This document shows, one piece after another, positions 33,389 through 42,864 of a DNA stretch of 64,000 bases. Made by a program: the position numbers and the translations under genes. This DNA comes from Lentisphaerota bacterium (lineage in GTDB: Bacteria; Verrucomicrobiota; Lentisphaeria; Victivallales; Victivallaceae): contig JAAEMX010000430.1 of assembly GCA_024225035.1 (NCBI GenBank), positions 62,001 through 126,000 of the forward strand. Direction: 5' to 3'. The notes under the pieces are model-generated. The model had not been told where the DNA came from. It ran no database searches and saw nothing but the letters and a program-made list of their open reading frames with translations. How positions within the stretch are numbered: position 1 is the stretch's first letter; each line of letters starts with the position of its first letter.

Positions 33389-34579
33389 CTATTCGTTGTA
33401 TGCTCTAGTCAAAATATCCATTAAAATTTCTTTGCTGTGTTCTAATGGTACAGGCTTCGGAGCAAGGTCAAGTTTCATTTTATTCTGACCGGCACTTTCA
33501 GCAGTTAGTTCAAGCAGTTCAGGAGTAATATCCCCAAATGTCTTCAGCCCTCTGGGCACTCCGCATTCAGCTAAAAATTCACGATAGCTTGCAACGATTT
33601 CCTCAGGAGTTTCACCAGGGAAGATTTCTTTAAGCTGCATAGTACGTTCGCGTACACCGTCACTTGTTATGTAATAATCCCAGCAACTGGGAAGCAATAA
33701 TGTTACTGCCAATCCGTGTTCAATACGCCCAAACCATGAAAAACTGCATAAATGAGGCAAGCCAGTCGATTTATAACGAATCACCATGCCGCCAAGAGTT
33801 GCCGCTGTAGATACAGCTGCACGGGCTTCCGTGTCTGAACCGTCTTTGATTGCTCTCGGCAGAAATTTCTTAATCAGCCGAATACTTTCCAGAGCCCATT
33901 CATTGGCCTTGGGATGATTATGGTCCTGACGTATATTCAGAAATCCTTCAAGAGAATGCGCAAGGGCATCACAGCCTGTTGCTCTTGTTACTGAAGGCGG
34001 CATTGATGCAGCCAGCTCAGGAATGACAAATGAATATTCCGGAATAATCTGTGGTTCAACAACCAGCTTTTTTACTTTCAGGTTATTGTCCACAATATTT
34101 GAATAAGGCGTAGCCTCTGACCCGGTCCCTGAGGTCATCGGCAGACATATTACTTTTTTAAGCTTTTCATCCTTATGCTTTTTAGTATATTGATTTACGC
34201 CGAAAAAGTCATTAACACTGCCTCCGGTCTGATATTCCAGATAAGCTGCCTTAGCAGCGTCCATCGGACTCCCTCCGCCGAGAGCTATAACTTCATCCGG
34301 GTTTTCCTGATTCAAGAACTGAGTCATGCGTTCAATAGTTTCAATGCATGGCTCTGCTTCTATATCCTTAAAACGTACTATATTCAGATCAAGCAAGTCA
34401 ACCGCCTTTAACAAACGAGCCCAGGCACCCGTTTTGTCGGCAGAACTGCGACCGGTAAATACTGCTACTTTCTTAGCTCCAAGGTCACGCAACAACAATT
34501 CAAGCTGTTCCCACGCGCCACAGCCAAAAACAAAAGTTGTGTCTGGGTAAGTATTCAATATTTCCTGATAGTTGCTCAT
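33389..34579 (-). CDS. Iron-containing alcohol dehydrogenase
   Basis: A group III metal-dependent alcohol dehydrogenase of 396 residues that reduces aldehydes or ketones with NAD(P)H. Features: the nucleotide-binding ALGGGSPMDAAKA near residue 100, TSGTGSEATPYS, and the iron ligands in GCDALAHSLEGFL and RIEHGLAVTLLLP. The start at 34579 has CAGGAG eight bases upstream; the frame extends 25 codons further but without a ribosome site. It resembles butanol or lactaldehyde reductases that recycle NADH in fermentation. It is transcribed towards the AraC gene. Confidence 0.93.
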   Translation of the reverse strand: MSNYQEILNTYPDTTFVFGCGAWEQLELLLRDLGAKKVAVFTGRSSADKTGAWARLLKAVDLLDLNIVRFKDIEAEPCIETIERMTQFLNQENPDEVIALGGGSPMDAAKAAYLEYQTGGSVNDFFGVNQYTKKHKDEKLKKVICLPMTSGTGSEATPYSNIVDNNLKVKKLVVEPQIIPEYSFVIPELAASMPPSVTRATGCDALAHSLEGFLNIRQDHNHPKANEWALESIRLIKKFLPRAIKDGSDTEARAAVSTAATLGGMVIRYKSTGLPHLCSFSWFGRIEHGLAVTLLLPSCWDYYITSDGVRERTMQLKEIFPGETPEEIVASYREFLAECGVPRGLKTFGDITPELLELTAESAGQNKMKLDLAPKPVPLEHSKEILMDILTRAYNE

Positions 34580-34803
34580 AAAATGCACTCCTGTATTTTT
34601 AGTCATGCTCATTTTGAGCAATTTAACTGCTGCAAATACCTTTTTCAATACCAAAACAAATATTAGGACATATTTTTAAACACAGTTTAAATAATAGCAA
34701 TAAGATTATTTTGATAATCGTTTAAGAGACTATAGCTGTAATATTTGTTAATTGCTTGTCAGGTAATTGATAAATATTTTAATATACTAACTTACAACAA
34801 TGG

Positions 34804-36000
34804 TTACTTAGCGGGGTATTTAAAATACTTTTTACCCTGCTGGTTTAAGAGGTATGATGAAGAATTACCTAACGTTCCAAATGAATTGTTTGCGATACAG
34901 TTAACCACTCCTACCCTCAGGTTATTCTTTTCTAAATGTTTACTGATAGTAAGTCTGTTTTCACGAATTTTTTCAGGTATTTTCAGGGAACTGTTATCCT
35001 GTTCAGCCTCATGGGCAGCTCCACATAAAACAACTAATTTAGCACCAATTTTTATTCTATATTTTATGGACTTGTATGTTTTGTACAACATAAGAAGTCT
35101 CTGTGCAATTTTCTGATTTGCATAATATCTCGAATGTTCAAAAATAGTGGACTCATAATCTGAAGGGTCATATGAAGGGCTGAGCTCTAATGGGTATGGA
35201 GATTTCGCATTTTTAAGCTGTGGAAATATTTTTCTATTCTGTCTTATCTTAATTTTTTCAGGTGTACTGAGTAAGTCTCTGCAATACATTCTTGAATATT
35301 TACTGCTCAGGCCATAAGGCTCTTCACGTTCAAGCCCCATAAGGTTCTCTATTTGCAAAGTATATTTATTAAGCATTTTATCAGAAAAAAATTTACTACC
35401 ATCCATATGCTCACACAAGGTAAAATGATTATCAGCAGCCTTTGGATCACTTCTTGGAGTATCGAATGAATAAATGGTAACTTTATCATGAAACTTATAA
35501 AAGTCCTTAGTGTAATTCCCTTTTCTTTTTTTCAACCTATTGAAGCCTAAGGGCAATACCAAAAAACCCTGAATAAGAAACATAATATCAGGGAAAATAG
35601 TTGATTTTGAATATTTTCTACAAAACCAGCTTACGCACTCTTCATAATCGTAATTAGTATATCCACCCTCAATACATAATATTATATTGGATGTATCACA
35701 GAACTTTATGAAGTCATAAGTAAGAGAATTTCCTGGTGAAAATTCAAGATCATGATCATGCATTATCAGCGTTACATCGTTCTGAGCAACTATTCTTTGA
35801 AATTTTTGTAACTGAGTAAGCTGTTTAGGAAATATTTTGTAACACGCCTGGCACACCTTTGCATTCTTATCGTTATCTAGAAAATGCTTTGCTGTCCCAT
35901 GTGAATTACAAAAAACTTTATCACATCGTTCACACTTAAAGGTCTTAAATTTAGCAAAAATACTGTTGTACTTAGCTTTGCAAATATGACACTCTACCAT
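34804..36000 (-). CDS. Zinc-finger protein with a possible TraB/ChaN (TIKI)-like core
   Basis: I do not recognise a named family. The N-terminus has eight metal ligands in cross-brace order: C4, C7, C23, C26, C31, H34, C50, C53, the pattern of FYVE/AN1-like zinc fingers, otherwise typical of eukaryotes. It is followed by MHDHDLEFS near residue 80, ILCIEGG near 107-113, and far downstream LVVLCGAAHEAEQD near 335-345. Histidine, then glutamate, then G-x-x-H is the layout of the TraB/PrgY/ChaN/EreA (TIKI) fold. The ATG at 36000 is preferred for its GGGAG site; the frame runs 11 codons further upstream. The gene is alone, flanked by AT-rich DNA. Both domain calls are inference from short motifs. 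Confidence 0.55.
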   Translation of the reverse strand: MVECHICKAKYNSIFAKFKTFKCERCDKVFCNSHGTAKHFLDNDKNAKVCQACYKIFPKQLTQLQKFQRIVAQNDVTLIMHDHDLEFSPGNSLTYDFIKFCDTSNIILCIEGGYTNYDYEECVSWFCRKYSKSTIFPDIMFLIQGFLVLPLGFNRLKKRKGNYTKDFYKFHDKVTIYSFDTPRSDPKAADNHFTLCEHMDGSKFFSDKMLNKYTLQIENLMGLEREEPYGLSSKYSRMYCRDLLSTPEKIKIRQNRKIFPQLKNAKSPYPLELSPSYDPSDYESTIFEHSRYYANQKIAQRLLMLYKTYKSIKYRIKIGAKLVVLCGAAHEAEQDNSSLKIPEKIRENRLTISKHLEKNNLRVGVVNCIANNSFGTLGNSSSYLLNQQGKKYFKYPAK

Positions 36001-36285
36001 TTTAATACTCCCATATTTATTAATAATCACCAATAATCCTTCCCTTGCTAAATCATTTTAGCAAATAGATAAAAAAATTATTGGGCACCTTCCCTAAACG
36101 CATATAAAGAAGGACATCAATGGGAGTATTTTGTTCATGAAAAATATTGTAATTCTTGCATGCTTGAGCGGTATTTTTAAATAAAATAACAATGCAAACA
36201 AAAACTGAATATATTACTTAGGTTAGCTATAAATAAGTAAAGAATTTTGAAGGCGTAAAGCTCACAGCATTGAGGAAATTAAGTA

Positions 36286-37017
36286 TCAGGTCAGAGTTTT
36301 ATCAAATTCAACTACTATATAACCACGACACTTTTCTTTAGCCATTGTATCCATAGATCTGTATAATACTTCTTCCGGCACCCAAACCGGCCCCCACTTC
36401 TTGTATGATGACACATCTAAAAACAGGAAGTAACCTTCATTATCCAAAGTCCCGTATGCACAGATTGGAGAAAAATGACCACCACCTTTCTGTCCCATTT
36501 CATCGCGCAAAATATTGCCTAACACAATACTCTTCTGCCGTAACGCAGTTTTTATGTTTACTGACATCAGCAAGGAAGTTTCATCATTAGCATAATGAAT
36601 GGTTGCCTTCACTCCCGGAAACGTCTCCAGAATTTTTTTAACCTGTTTTAATGATAATCCCGGATTACTAATCACTTTCATTGGAGTAATGCCGGTTTCT
36701 TTTATCACTTTTGGGGTAAAGATATTATCTTGAGTAAAAATACTGTAAGGGTAGTAATCAGAGTTAACAGGAGGTTCTACGCCCAGCGTATTAAGAGCTA
36801 TTGTCATTGAGGCCACACCACAGAAAACATTGTTTTTCTGAGGAGTAAAGTATTTCACCTCTTTTAAAAACATTCTGCCAGTTTCATTAAAAAGACTTTG
36901 CTCTAAAAGCTCTGAGCCGTGATCAGAATCCAAAGGATAGTTTTTAGCCATAACATTATCTGCAAATAATAAAGTCACTATAACTAAGAAACTAACACAT
37001 ATTTTTCGAAATAACAT
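36286..37017 (-). CDS. Secreted phytochelatin synthase-like cysteine peptidase
   Basis: A 243-residue protein with a signal peptide (about residues 1-24). The papain-like phytochelatin synthase triad is seen: C66 in NNVFCGVASMTIALNTLGVE, the histidine in KGGGHFSPICAYG near 195, and the aspartate in FLFLDVSSYKKWGPVWVP near 215. Bacterial half-molecule homologues cleave glycine from glutathione and mostly act as gamma-glutamylcysteine-forming peptidases in metal or glutathione metabolism. AAGGAA precedes the ATG. Export to the periplasm is typical of the bacterial branch. An arsenite methyltransferase gene lies 1 kb further on, but no shared operon is visible. Confidence 0.9.
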   Translation of the reverse strand: MLFRKICVSFLVIVTLLFADNVMAKNYPLDSDHGSELLEQSLFNETGRMFLKEVKYFTPQKNNVFCGVASMTIALNTLGVEPPVNSDYYPYSIFTQDNIFTPKVIKETGITPMKVISNPGLSLKQVKKILETFPGVKATIHYANDETSLLMSVNIKTALRQKSIVLGNILRDEMGQKGGGHFSPICAYGTLDNEGYFLFLDVSSYKKWGPVWVPEEVLYRSMDTMAKEKCRGYIVVEFDKTLT

Positions 37018-37422
37018 AAGTATTCCTTCTTATTCCATCTATTTTAATACTGTCATGAAAAGAAGAATAGGAAATATACAATCTCAGGCTAAGCATTAAT
37101 AAAGAAAGTATCACCAAAAATAAATAATGATTACAACAATTATTTTACCCGAATAAACAGGAACCTATTAAGTTAGCAAAGCGGAGTTCTGCCAGTCTAA
37201 AGTCTAACCAAAACAGAACTGATTAAACATGTGTTATGCTTAAACATTTTTCTCATACTCTTCAACAAATAATGACCGCTTAATTCTTACTTTGTTCCAA
37301 AATCATAGCAATCCCCTAAAGGCTCAATACAAATATTATCTCAGAATAGTTACTCCATAGAAACTTTATACTTTAAAGATATTATTGCTTTAAGGCAGGA
37401 AAACTCAGCTTGTAACAAACCT
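37018..37422. other. About 400-bp intergenic region, nothing identified
   Basis: A+T rich; a partly complementary TTCCTTCTTATTCC and AAGAAGAATAGGAA pair at 37022-37070 lies just upstream of the phytochelatin synthase-like gene. No coding frame or RNA gene is supported. Confidence 0.5.
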
Positions 37423-37437
37423 AAAAGCCGAAACGGC
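37423..37437 (-). terminator. Short terminator after sigZ
   Basis: GCCG, TTT, CGGC and TTTT in direct succession on the minus strand, three bases after the sigZ stop codon. The stem is short. Confidence 0.5.
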
Positions 37438-37440
37438 ATA

Positions 37441-37986
37441 TTAAGGGCATTTATATTTACGCTTTTTCTGTTCGTATGAAATGAGTTGATTCCTATGATT
37501 AAGCTCGATCTTACAGCAATCATGAAGCATACCTTTTAAAAGAACCCTGCCTCTTTGAACTCTTGATTTCGCACCAGAGAGTGAAATTTTCTCACGCTCA
37601 GCCACTTCTTTTTGAGTTTTACCTTCAATCTCAGATAATCTTACCGCAGAACGATACTTATCTGGAAGCTGCTCAATCATTGGCAGAATGCATGCCGAAA
37701 ACTCTTGCCTGATATTGTCGCTCTCAATAGTCTCTTCGGCACCAATCCAGTCGGACAACTCTTCAGTCATTCTTTTTGAGCGATAATAATCAATAATCGC
37801 GTTTCTGGTTATCTGGTAGAGCCAACTTTCCAGTTTAGCAGTTTCTTTAAGCGAGTCTATTTTTGTATGTATTTTCACAAACACATCCTGAAGAATATCC
37901 TCCGCATCACTATCGCCTACTCGGCTTTTTATGAATGCGAATAATTTCTTGTGGTACTCCAACCAGATATCTTTAGTTTTCTTCAT
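37441..37986 (-). CDS. sigZ: ECF sigma factor SigZ
   Basis: A 181-residue sigma factor. Region 2: WLEYHKKLFAFIKSRVGDSD, AEDILQDVFVKIHTKI, WLYQITRNAIIDYYRSKR; region 4: LPDKYRSAVRLSEIEGKTQK and LSGAKSRVQRGRVLLKGML; the tail has a CC pair (HDCCKIEL). This is the SigZ type, often found next to arsenite methyltransferase genes, as here. The ATG at 37986 is chosen over the TTG 11 codons upstream, with GGAAG at usable distance. It lies 72 bases downstream of arsM on the same strand, so both are probably transcribed together and induced by arsenic or thiol stress. Confidence 0.9.
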   Translation of the reverse strand: MKKTKDIWLEYHKKLFAFIKSRVGDSDAEDILQDVFVKIHTKIDSLKETAKLESWLYQITRNAIIDYYRSKRMTEELSDWIGAEETIESDNIRQEFSACILPMIEQLPDKYRSAVRLSEIEGKTQKEVAEREKISLSGAKSRVQRGRVLLKGMLHDCCKIELNHRNQLISYEQKKRKYKCP

Positions 37987-38058
37987 GCCCACTATCTTCC
38001 AATATAAGTAAACGGTCAAAAGTAATTTAACTCTTGACCGTTCGATTTCAGAATCTCA

Positions 38059-38862
38059 TTATATTTTAGGCTTAACCGCCTCAATTGTCGCAGAAACCAC
38101 ATAATCCGTAATATTACTGCCCGGCACCCATTTGCGTATAAACTCCCTGCTCTCATCCTTGGGTTCAATTCTTATCTTTTCAAACCCTGCGTCTCCAAGC
38201 ATCTGTTCAAGGTCTTTTATCAATGAAGCTCCTGCCATGCAGCCGGTAAATAACGCAAGGTCATTCTGCAGTTTTTCCGGCAACTCCGCAGTTGATACAA
38301 TATCTGAAACAGCCAATCGTCCCCCAGGCTTGAGCACTCTAAATGAATCTATAAATACTTTCGTTTTTTCCGGAGACAGGTTAATTACACAATTGGAAAT
38401 AATGACATCCACTGTAGAATCAGCTACAGGCAGATGTTCAATTTCACCTAATCTGAATTCTACATTCGGGCAACCTGCTTTCTCGGCGTTTTCCCGTGCC
38501 TTACTAATCATCTCCGGCGTCATATCAACGCCGATGACTAATCCTGAAGCTCCTACTTCCTTAACGGCAAGAAAACAGTCAAATCCTCCTCCACTTCCCA
38601 AGTCCAATACTGTTTCTCCTGCTTTCAGGGAAGCTATTGCTCTGGGATTTCCGCAGCCAAGCCCGAGATTTGCGCCCTCAGGAACATCTGCCACATCTTT
38701 ATTTGAATAACCCAATTCCATTGAAGTTTCTTTGACATCAGAGCCGGAAACATTACAACATGAACATGCGGGCCATTCAACATTTAATTCTTCCGTAACT
38801 ATTGCCTTCTTATACTGTTCACGAACAGCTTTACGAATGTTATCATTTGCTAATTTATTCAT
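38059..38862 (-). CDS. arsM: Arsenite methyltransferase
   Basis: S-adenosylmethionine-dependent enzyme that methylates As(III). The SAM motif is [16 protein letters not shown] near residue 85, followed by [18 protein letters not shown]. Arsenic-binding cysteines occur in WPACSCCNV (about 33-36), [16 protein letters not shown] and LFTGCMAGA, matching the conserved set in ArsM. Length 267 is typical of the bacterial short form. AGGAAA precedes the ATG. Paired with sigZ downstream; no ArsR repressor or efflux pump is encoded nearby, so the sigma factor may be the regulator. Confidence 0.95.
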   Translation of the reverse strand: MNKLANDNIRKAVREQYKKAIVTEELNVEWPACSCCNVSGSDVKETSMELGYSNKDVADVPEGANLGLGCGNPRAIASLKAGETVLDLGSGGGFDCFLAVKEVGASGLVIGVDMTPEMISKARENAEKAGCPNVEFRLGEIEHLPVADSTVDVIISNCVINLSPEKTKVFIDSFRVLKPGGRLAVSDIVSTAELPEKLQNDLALFTGCMAGASLIKDLEQMLGDAGFEKIRIEPKDESREFIRKWVPGSNITDYVVSATIEAVKPKI

Positions 38863-38934
38863 TTTTTATATTTCCTAAAGTGATATTTACTTTATAGACG
38901 GAGAAATTTAAAAAAGGACGCAAAATATATAAAT

Positions 38935-38967
38935 AAACAGAGGAAGACAATAGTGCTATTGCCTCCT
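38935..38967 (-). terminator. Hairpin downstream of the small membrane-anchored protein gene
   Basis: GAGG...CAATAG (38940-38953) pairs with CTATTG...CCTC (38956-38967). On the minus strand only GTTTATTTA follows, so termination may be weak. Confidence 0.5.
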
Positions 38968-38998
38968 CATGTCACTGTCCTTGCAGGATAATGGGAAA

Positions 38999-39409
38999 TC
39001 ACATCATTTCATAAACGTTTTCTATTTTAAAACCGTCATCAGTTTTCCTGACGACAAACTCAAGCGTTACACTGTTAAGCTTACCGTCAACATAAAAAAC
39101 ATCTTTGCTGTTCTGCTGCTGCATGACCCGTTCAACTTTGAACTGTCCTTTACCTCTTTTTAAACATTTCAATGCGCTGGCATACTGTTCAGGTGGAACC
39201 TCCGCCCACATCTTCATGAACTCAGCTTCTTCTTTTGTCTGAAATGTCAAAACGGCTTCCCTAACAAAAAACGCAGCGTCTTTACTCGTTGAATCCCGTA
39301 CCGCAACAGCTGGTTTAGGCATTGGTTTCGGTGCAGGCTCACGACAAGTTACGATAAAAATCAAGGCCGCAACGACTAAAATAATCACTGCTATAATCAG
39401 CTTTTTCAT
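38999..39409 (-). CDS. Small membrane-anchored protein of unknown function
   Basis: A 136-residue protein: N-terminal hydrophobic anchor (about residues 4-20, IIAVIILVVAALIFIV) directly followed by TCREP, then a proline-rich linker (PAPKPMPKPA) and a soluble domain of about 95 residues. The latter, with TFQTKEEAEFMKMWAEVPPE near 55-74 and an ending GFKIENVYEMM, has the look of DUF4878/NTF2-like lipoprotein domains, but I cannot confirm it. GAGGAG gives a secure start. It is downstream of no obvious partner; catalase follows upstream on the same strand with a 41-base gap, so they might share a transcript. Confidence 0.7.
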   Translation of the reverse strand: MKKLIIAVIILVVAALIFIVTCREPAPKPMPKPAVAVRDSTSKDAAFFVREAVLTFQTKEEAEFMKMWAEVPPEQYASALKCLKRGKGQFKVERVMQQQNSKDVFYVDGKLNSVTLEFVVRKTDDGFKIENVYEMM

Positions 39410-39449
39410 AAATCAAAACTCCTCTGAATTTGATGTTACTAAGCTGCCT

Positions 39450-40952
39450 TTAACTGGTCTCCTTCACCAGGTCTTCCTGAGGTAATGCTGCTAATTCTTC
39501 AATACGTTTTAAGTTGAGCCCCAACCCGCCAGCAACACGTTTGCCATATTCTTTGTCTGCTTTGTAAAACATTACTGTAGCTCTCAACTGCAGTCTTCCC
39601 ATTGCGTTCTGCAAGTGCCCAACTATATTGCTGATTAAAGCTTCACGGCGTGGTTCGTTCATAACATTGCGGAAAAGATCACCAGCCTGCTGATAATCAT
39701 CTGACGGACTGAACGGATGCCGTGCGGCATATTCCCCTATATCAAATAAAGGCTCTTCCACTCCAGATCCAGCCGGAACCGGACCGCCCATTGTATTAGG
39801 CCAGTAATTAGGCCCTTTGCCGCCGCCTTCCTGCATGTAGCTGTCACGCTGATAATTATTTTCAGGTGATTTTATAGGACGGTTAACCCCGATCTGATGA
39901 TAATTAGGCCCAAGTCTATGTATGTGAGCATCATGATATCCAAATAAGCGACCCTGCAGCAATTTATCAGGTGATGCCGCAATTCCAGGCACAAAGCTGC
40001 TGGGATTAAAAGCAGCTTGCTCAACTTCAGCAAAGTAGTTTTCAGGATTACGGTTCAATACCAGTTTACCAATTTCCTGCAATGGAAAATCGCTGTGAGA
40101 AACAACTTTAGTTACATCAAAAATATTCCATTTATATTCCATGGCAGCTTCAGGCGGAATAACTTGAACATAAACAGTCCAAGATGGAAAGTCACCTTTT
40201 TCTATAGTGTCATAGAGGTCTCTTGTTGCGTGATCAGGATCTTCCCCACGCATTTTCACTGCATCCATTTCGCTTAAAGTTCTGTTGCCCTGATCTGTTT
40301 TGATATGGTACTTGACCCAGACGAAATCACCTGCTTCGTTATACCATTTAAAAGTATGACTGCCATATCCATTCATATGACGATAATCAGCAGGGACACC
40401 ACGGTCAGAAAACAGAATAGTAACCTGATGAATTGATTCAGGAGTGAGTGAAATGAAGTCCCAGAACATATTCGGGTCTTTGCAGTTTGTCGCCGGATTT
40501 TTCTTCTGACTATGAATAAAATCAGGAAATTTTATGGCGTCACGAATAAAGAAAACCGGAGTATTGTTTCCTACAAGATCGTAATTACCTTCTTTGGTAT
40601 AAAACTTGATTGCAAAGCCACGAGGATCACGTTCAGCATCGGCTGAATCCTTGCCTCCACCTACTGTTGAAAAACGAACAAAGATTTCAGTCCGCTTTCC
40701 TACTTTGGAAAGAAAATCAGCTTTTGTATATTTGGACAAATCATGCGTGACAATAAAATAACCGTGCCCCCCTGCCCCTTTAGCATGTACAACACGTTCC
40801 GGAATTCTTTCACGGTTAAAGTGTGCCAACTTTTCAAGCAGTTTTACATCCTGCATTAAAACCGGACCGTCAGGTCCTGCGGTAATGGAATTCTGGTCAT
40901 CAGCTACAGGTGTGCCAAAGGCAGTAGTAAGGGTCTTCTTCTCCTGATTCAT
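39450..40952 (-). CDS. katA: Monofunctional heme catalase
   Basis: Breaks down hydrogen peroxide to water and oxygen. The 500-residue length fits small-subunit (clade 3) catalases. The active-site histidine region is [20 protein letters not shown] near residue 45-64, the distal asparagine lies in [20 protein letters not shown], and the heme-ligand tyrosine is in [14 protein letters not shown] near 335. The ATG at 40952 is preferred because the ATG four codons before it overlaps the GGAG ribosome site. A PerR/Fur-box-like palindrome lies just upstream, and a Fur-like regulator gene is the next gene upstream on the same strand. Confidence 0.96.
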   Translation of the reverse strand: MNQEKKTLTTAFGTPVADDQNSITAGPDGPVLMQDVKLLEKLAHFNRERIPERVVHAKGAGGHGYFIVTHDLSKYTKADFLSKVGKRTEIFVRFSTVGGGKDSADAERDPRGFAIKFYTKEGNYDLVGNNTPVFFIRDAIKFPDFIHSQKKNPATNCKDPNMFWDFISLTPESIHQVTILFSDRGVPADYRHMNGYGSHTFKWYNEAGDFVWVKYHIKTDQGNRTLSEMDAVKMRGEDPDHATRDLYDTIEKGDFPSWTVYVQVIPPEAAMEYKWNIFDVTKVVSHSDFPLQEIGKLVLNRNPENYFAEVEQAAFNPSSFVPGIAASPDKLLQGRLFGYHDAHIHRLGPNYHQIGVNRPIKSPENNYQRDSYMQEGGGKGPNYWPNTMGGPVPAGSGVEEPLFDIGEYAARHPFSPSDDYQQAGDLFRNVMNEPRREALISNIVGHLQNAMGRLQLRATVMFYKADKEYGKRVAGGLGLNLKRIEELAALPQEDLVKETS

Positions 40953-40988
40953 GATTTGCTCCATGATTAGTTGTAAAGCGGATACCTC

Positions 40989-41002
40989 TTATATTAGTAT
41001 AA
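40989..41002. promoter_or_regulatory. Fur/PerR-box-like palindrome upstream of catalase
   Basis: TTATA-TTAG-TATAA, close to the TTATAATnATTATAA PerR box, sits 37 bases before the catalase ATG. A wider inverted pair GATACC (40981-40986) and GGTATC (41006-41011) flanks it. The Fur-like protein encoded at 41082 is the likely ligand. Confidence 0.5.
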
Positions 41003-41081
41003 TTTGGTATCTAAATCAGAAAAATCAAGACCCTTTAGCTCAATACTTGCTCAAATGCAAAAAATTGCTTTTTTATTTTGT

Positions 41082-41498
41082 TTATGCACCAAATTCCAAG
41101 GTAATCTTAGTGTCAGCGCAATCCAAGCCAACTTCCTGGCAAATGCGGCGAAACGCCAGCAGTAAGTCAGGATCACTAACATTAATTAACTGCTCTCCGG
41201 CACGCAGCTGCATATTGCACTTTTTAGTACAGGATCCACGACCTTTAAACAATGGTCTTCCCCTGCGACGCCCTACAGGCTCGATAGCTCCAGCAGCAAT
41301 TAAAAGGCGCAAATTCCGGTAAAAGGTAGAATGGGCTACCGGAAAACCAGACTTGGACATTTTTTTCAGCAAGTCGTTACCATCAAATTCACCCGGCAGA
41401 TTTGCCGCAGTATTGAACAATTCCAGACGCTCCTGAGTTACTTTCATCCTGCGTCCATGTAAAAATTCTTTAAATCCGTGTTCATGCACAGCTCTCAT
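41082..41498 (-). CDS. Fur-family regulator with an unusual metal-binding region
   Basis: A 138-residue protein whose N-terminal two-thirds match the Fur/PerR winged helix: RRMKVTQERLELFNTAANLP, NDLLKKMSKSGFPVAHSTFY, RNLRLLIAAGAIEPV. The usual HHHxH-x-C-x-x-C segment is missing; in its place is GRGSCTKKCNMQLRAGEQL with a C-x3-C pair, and the C-terminal half is short. Metal sensing must therefore differ from standard Fur. Position beside catalase and the box at 40989 suggest a peroxide or iron response. Its start overlaps the end of the DUF3793 gene by 17 bases in another frame, so the two are translationally coupled. Confidence 0.8.
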   Translation of the reverse strand: MRAVHEHGFKEFLHGRRMKVTQERLELFNTAANLPGEFDGNDLLKKMSKSGFPVAHSTFYRNLRLLIAAGAIEPVGRRRGRPLFKGRGSCTKKCNMQLRAGEQLINVSDPDLLLAFRRICQEVGLDCADTKITLEFGA

Positions 41499-42135
41499 AG
41501 CTCATATCCTCTAATTTGAAGTTTATAAATAATTTTTTCAGATCATGTAAACTGCCCACTTGCACCTCTCTTAACATCAAATCAAATAGGCACTCTGCTT
41601 GCTCAAAAAGTCGCATCAACGCTAATGACTCATTATGTCTGCCGTAAACCCGCCAGCGCGCACCAGGCAAATTGCGCGTCGCCGAAGGGCGATATATAAA
41701 TGCAGCTACATCTTTAAGCGGATAGCCTAGAAAAATCCCTATCTCATGTGGAAAGTTTTCGTCTTCAGCAAAACGGTCCGCCAGCAATTTCAAATCAGTG
41801 TCAACACTGACGAATTCACGGCTGTAACCAAAATGACTCAAGAATAAGCGGCAACGCCTGTCTCGCAGCACCGTTTCAATCGCCTCACAGTTAAAGAACA
41901 GAATCTGCAAACCTTTTCCATTATCTGAAAGAATAAGATGCTCAAGACCGGTCACGTCACCGATCCGCCAGTCATGCTGACTCAGTAAGTCATAGCAACG
42001 CCTTTCCGGTCTGGTCTGACTGTTGCGAACATGCAGCAATAACGATGGTTTTACCCCTGACAGAACCGGCGCAAACCTTCTTCCATTAAAACGAAGAAAC
42101 TTTTCCAGTTGTTCAATCTGTTCTAAATTTCCCAT
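41482..42135 (-). CDS. DUF3793 family protein
   Basis: A 217-residue cytoplasmic protein. Segments typical of DUF3793 (PF12672): LQILFFNCEAIETVL, RRCRLFLSHFGY, and FPHEIGIFLGYPLKDVAAFI at about residues 133-152. The biochemical role of the family is not known; it is often encoded beside iron-transport or flavodoxin genes, and here it overlaps a Fur-like regulator and lies near catalase, consistent with an iron/redox function. No clear ribosome site precedes the ATG. Confidence 0.85.
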   Translation of the reverse strand: MGNLEQIEQLEKFLRFNGRRFAPVLSGVKPSLLLHVRNSQTRPERRCYDLLSQHDWRIGDVTGLEHLILSDNGKGLQILFFNCEAIETVLRDRRCRLFLSHFGYSREFVSVDTDLKLLADRFAEDENFPHEIGIFLGYPLKDVAAFIYRPSATRNLPGARWRVYGRHNESLALMRLFEQAECLFDLMLREVQVGSLHDLKKLFINFKLEDMSYESCA

Positions 42136-42285
42136 AAATAGGCAACCCTATTTAAATTAATAAAAAAATATTTGATGTTATCCGAGTATTCTACGGCTTA
42201 ATAATAAAAATTCAAGTAGGAAAACCTAATTAGTTGCAATTTTCTTTCCAATTGCAATTTTTATGGAGAGATTTCAGCTTAAGAT

Positions 42286-42864
42286 TTACTCTGAAGATTT
42301 TTGCATTTTGGCTTTTACAACTTCTTCAACTGGTTTTCCATCCAGCAAAAGTCCTTCTACAAGTGCTTCCCCGCCTTTGACCCGTACCTTTAAAACACAA
42401 GCCTTTTTAGGGTCTTTGATAAAGTCAGCAACTACCTTTTCTGCTACCGGAGCAATCTTTTCATTAACAAAATATTTGCCAAAAGGAAGATTTATCAGAT
42501 TCCTCTTATCGTCATACCAACGGTACCTTACTCGTATATAGTCGCCGTTAGCTGGAGGTGCATCCAGTAAATCTGATAAAAATGCATACCCATATTTATC
42601 TTTATTTAAAACAGCATAGCATAGTTTACCCTGCCTAAAATCTTTATCCTTTCCTGCTACATAATTCTGCTCAACACTAATATTTAAATATCGCCCTCTG
42701 AACGGATCATACGGATCACGCGGTACGACCTTAAAAAGATATACGTTTCCTTTTGTAAGTATACCTTCCGCACGGGCAATCATATACAACGGGACTGCCA
42801 ATACTGCCAGACTGACTATTATAAAAAGCACCCAGTTAACTGCAATTCGACTAATCCTGTTCAT
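42286..42864 (-). CDS. GDYXXLXY-family membrane-anchored protein
   Basis: A 192-residue protein with an N-terminal membrane helix (about residues 8-30) and a soluble domain carrying the family signature as GDYIRVRY near residue 107, preceded by PRDPYDPFRGRYLNI, also diagnostic (PF14345). Its ATG overlaps the stop of the DUF2157 gene upstream (ATGA), and AAAGGAGG lies in the end of that gene. The two families nearly always occur as a pair; their joint function is unknown, presumably in the inner membrane. Confidence 0.9.
   Translation of the reverse strand: MNRISRIAVNWVLFIIVSLAVLAVPLYMIARAEGILTKGNVYLFKVVPRDPYDPFRGRYLNISVEQNYVAGKDKDFRQGKLCYAVLNKDKYGYAFLSDLLDAPPANGDYIRVRYRWYDDKRNLINLPFGKYFVNEKIAPVAEKVVADFIKDPKKACVLKVRVKGGEALVEGLLLDGKPVEEVVKAKMQKSSE

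Noticed and set aside
36134-36183. 15-codon plus-strand frame with GGGAG upstream
   Set aside because: Too short to judge, with a spacing of about ten bases and no other support; the GGGAG could be chance.
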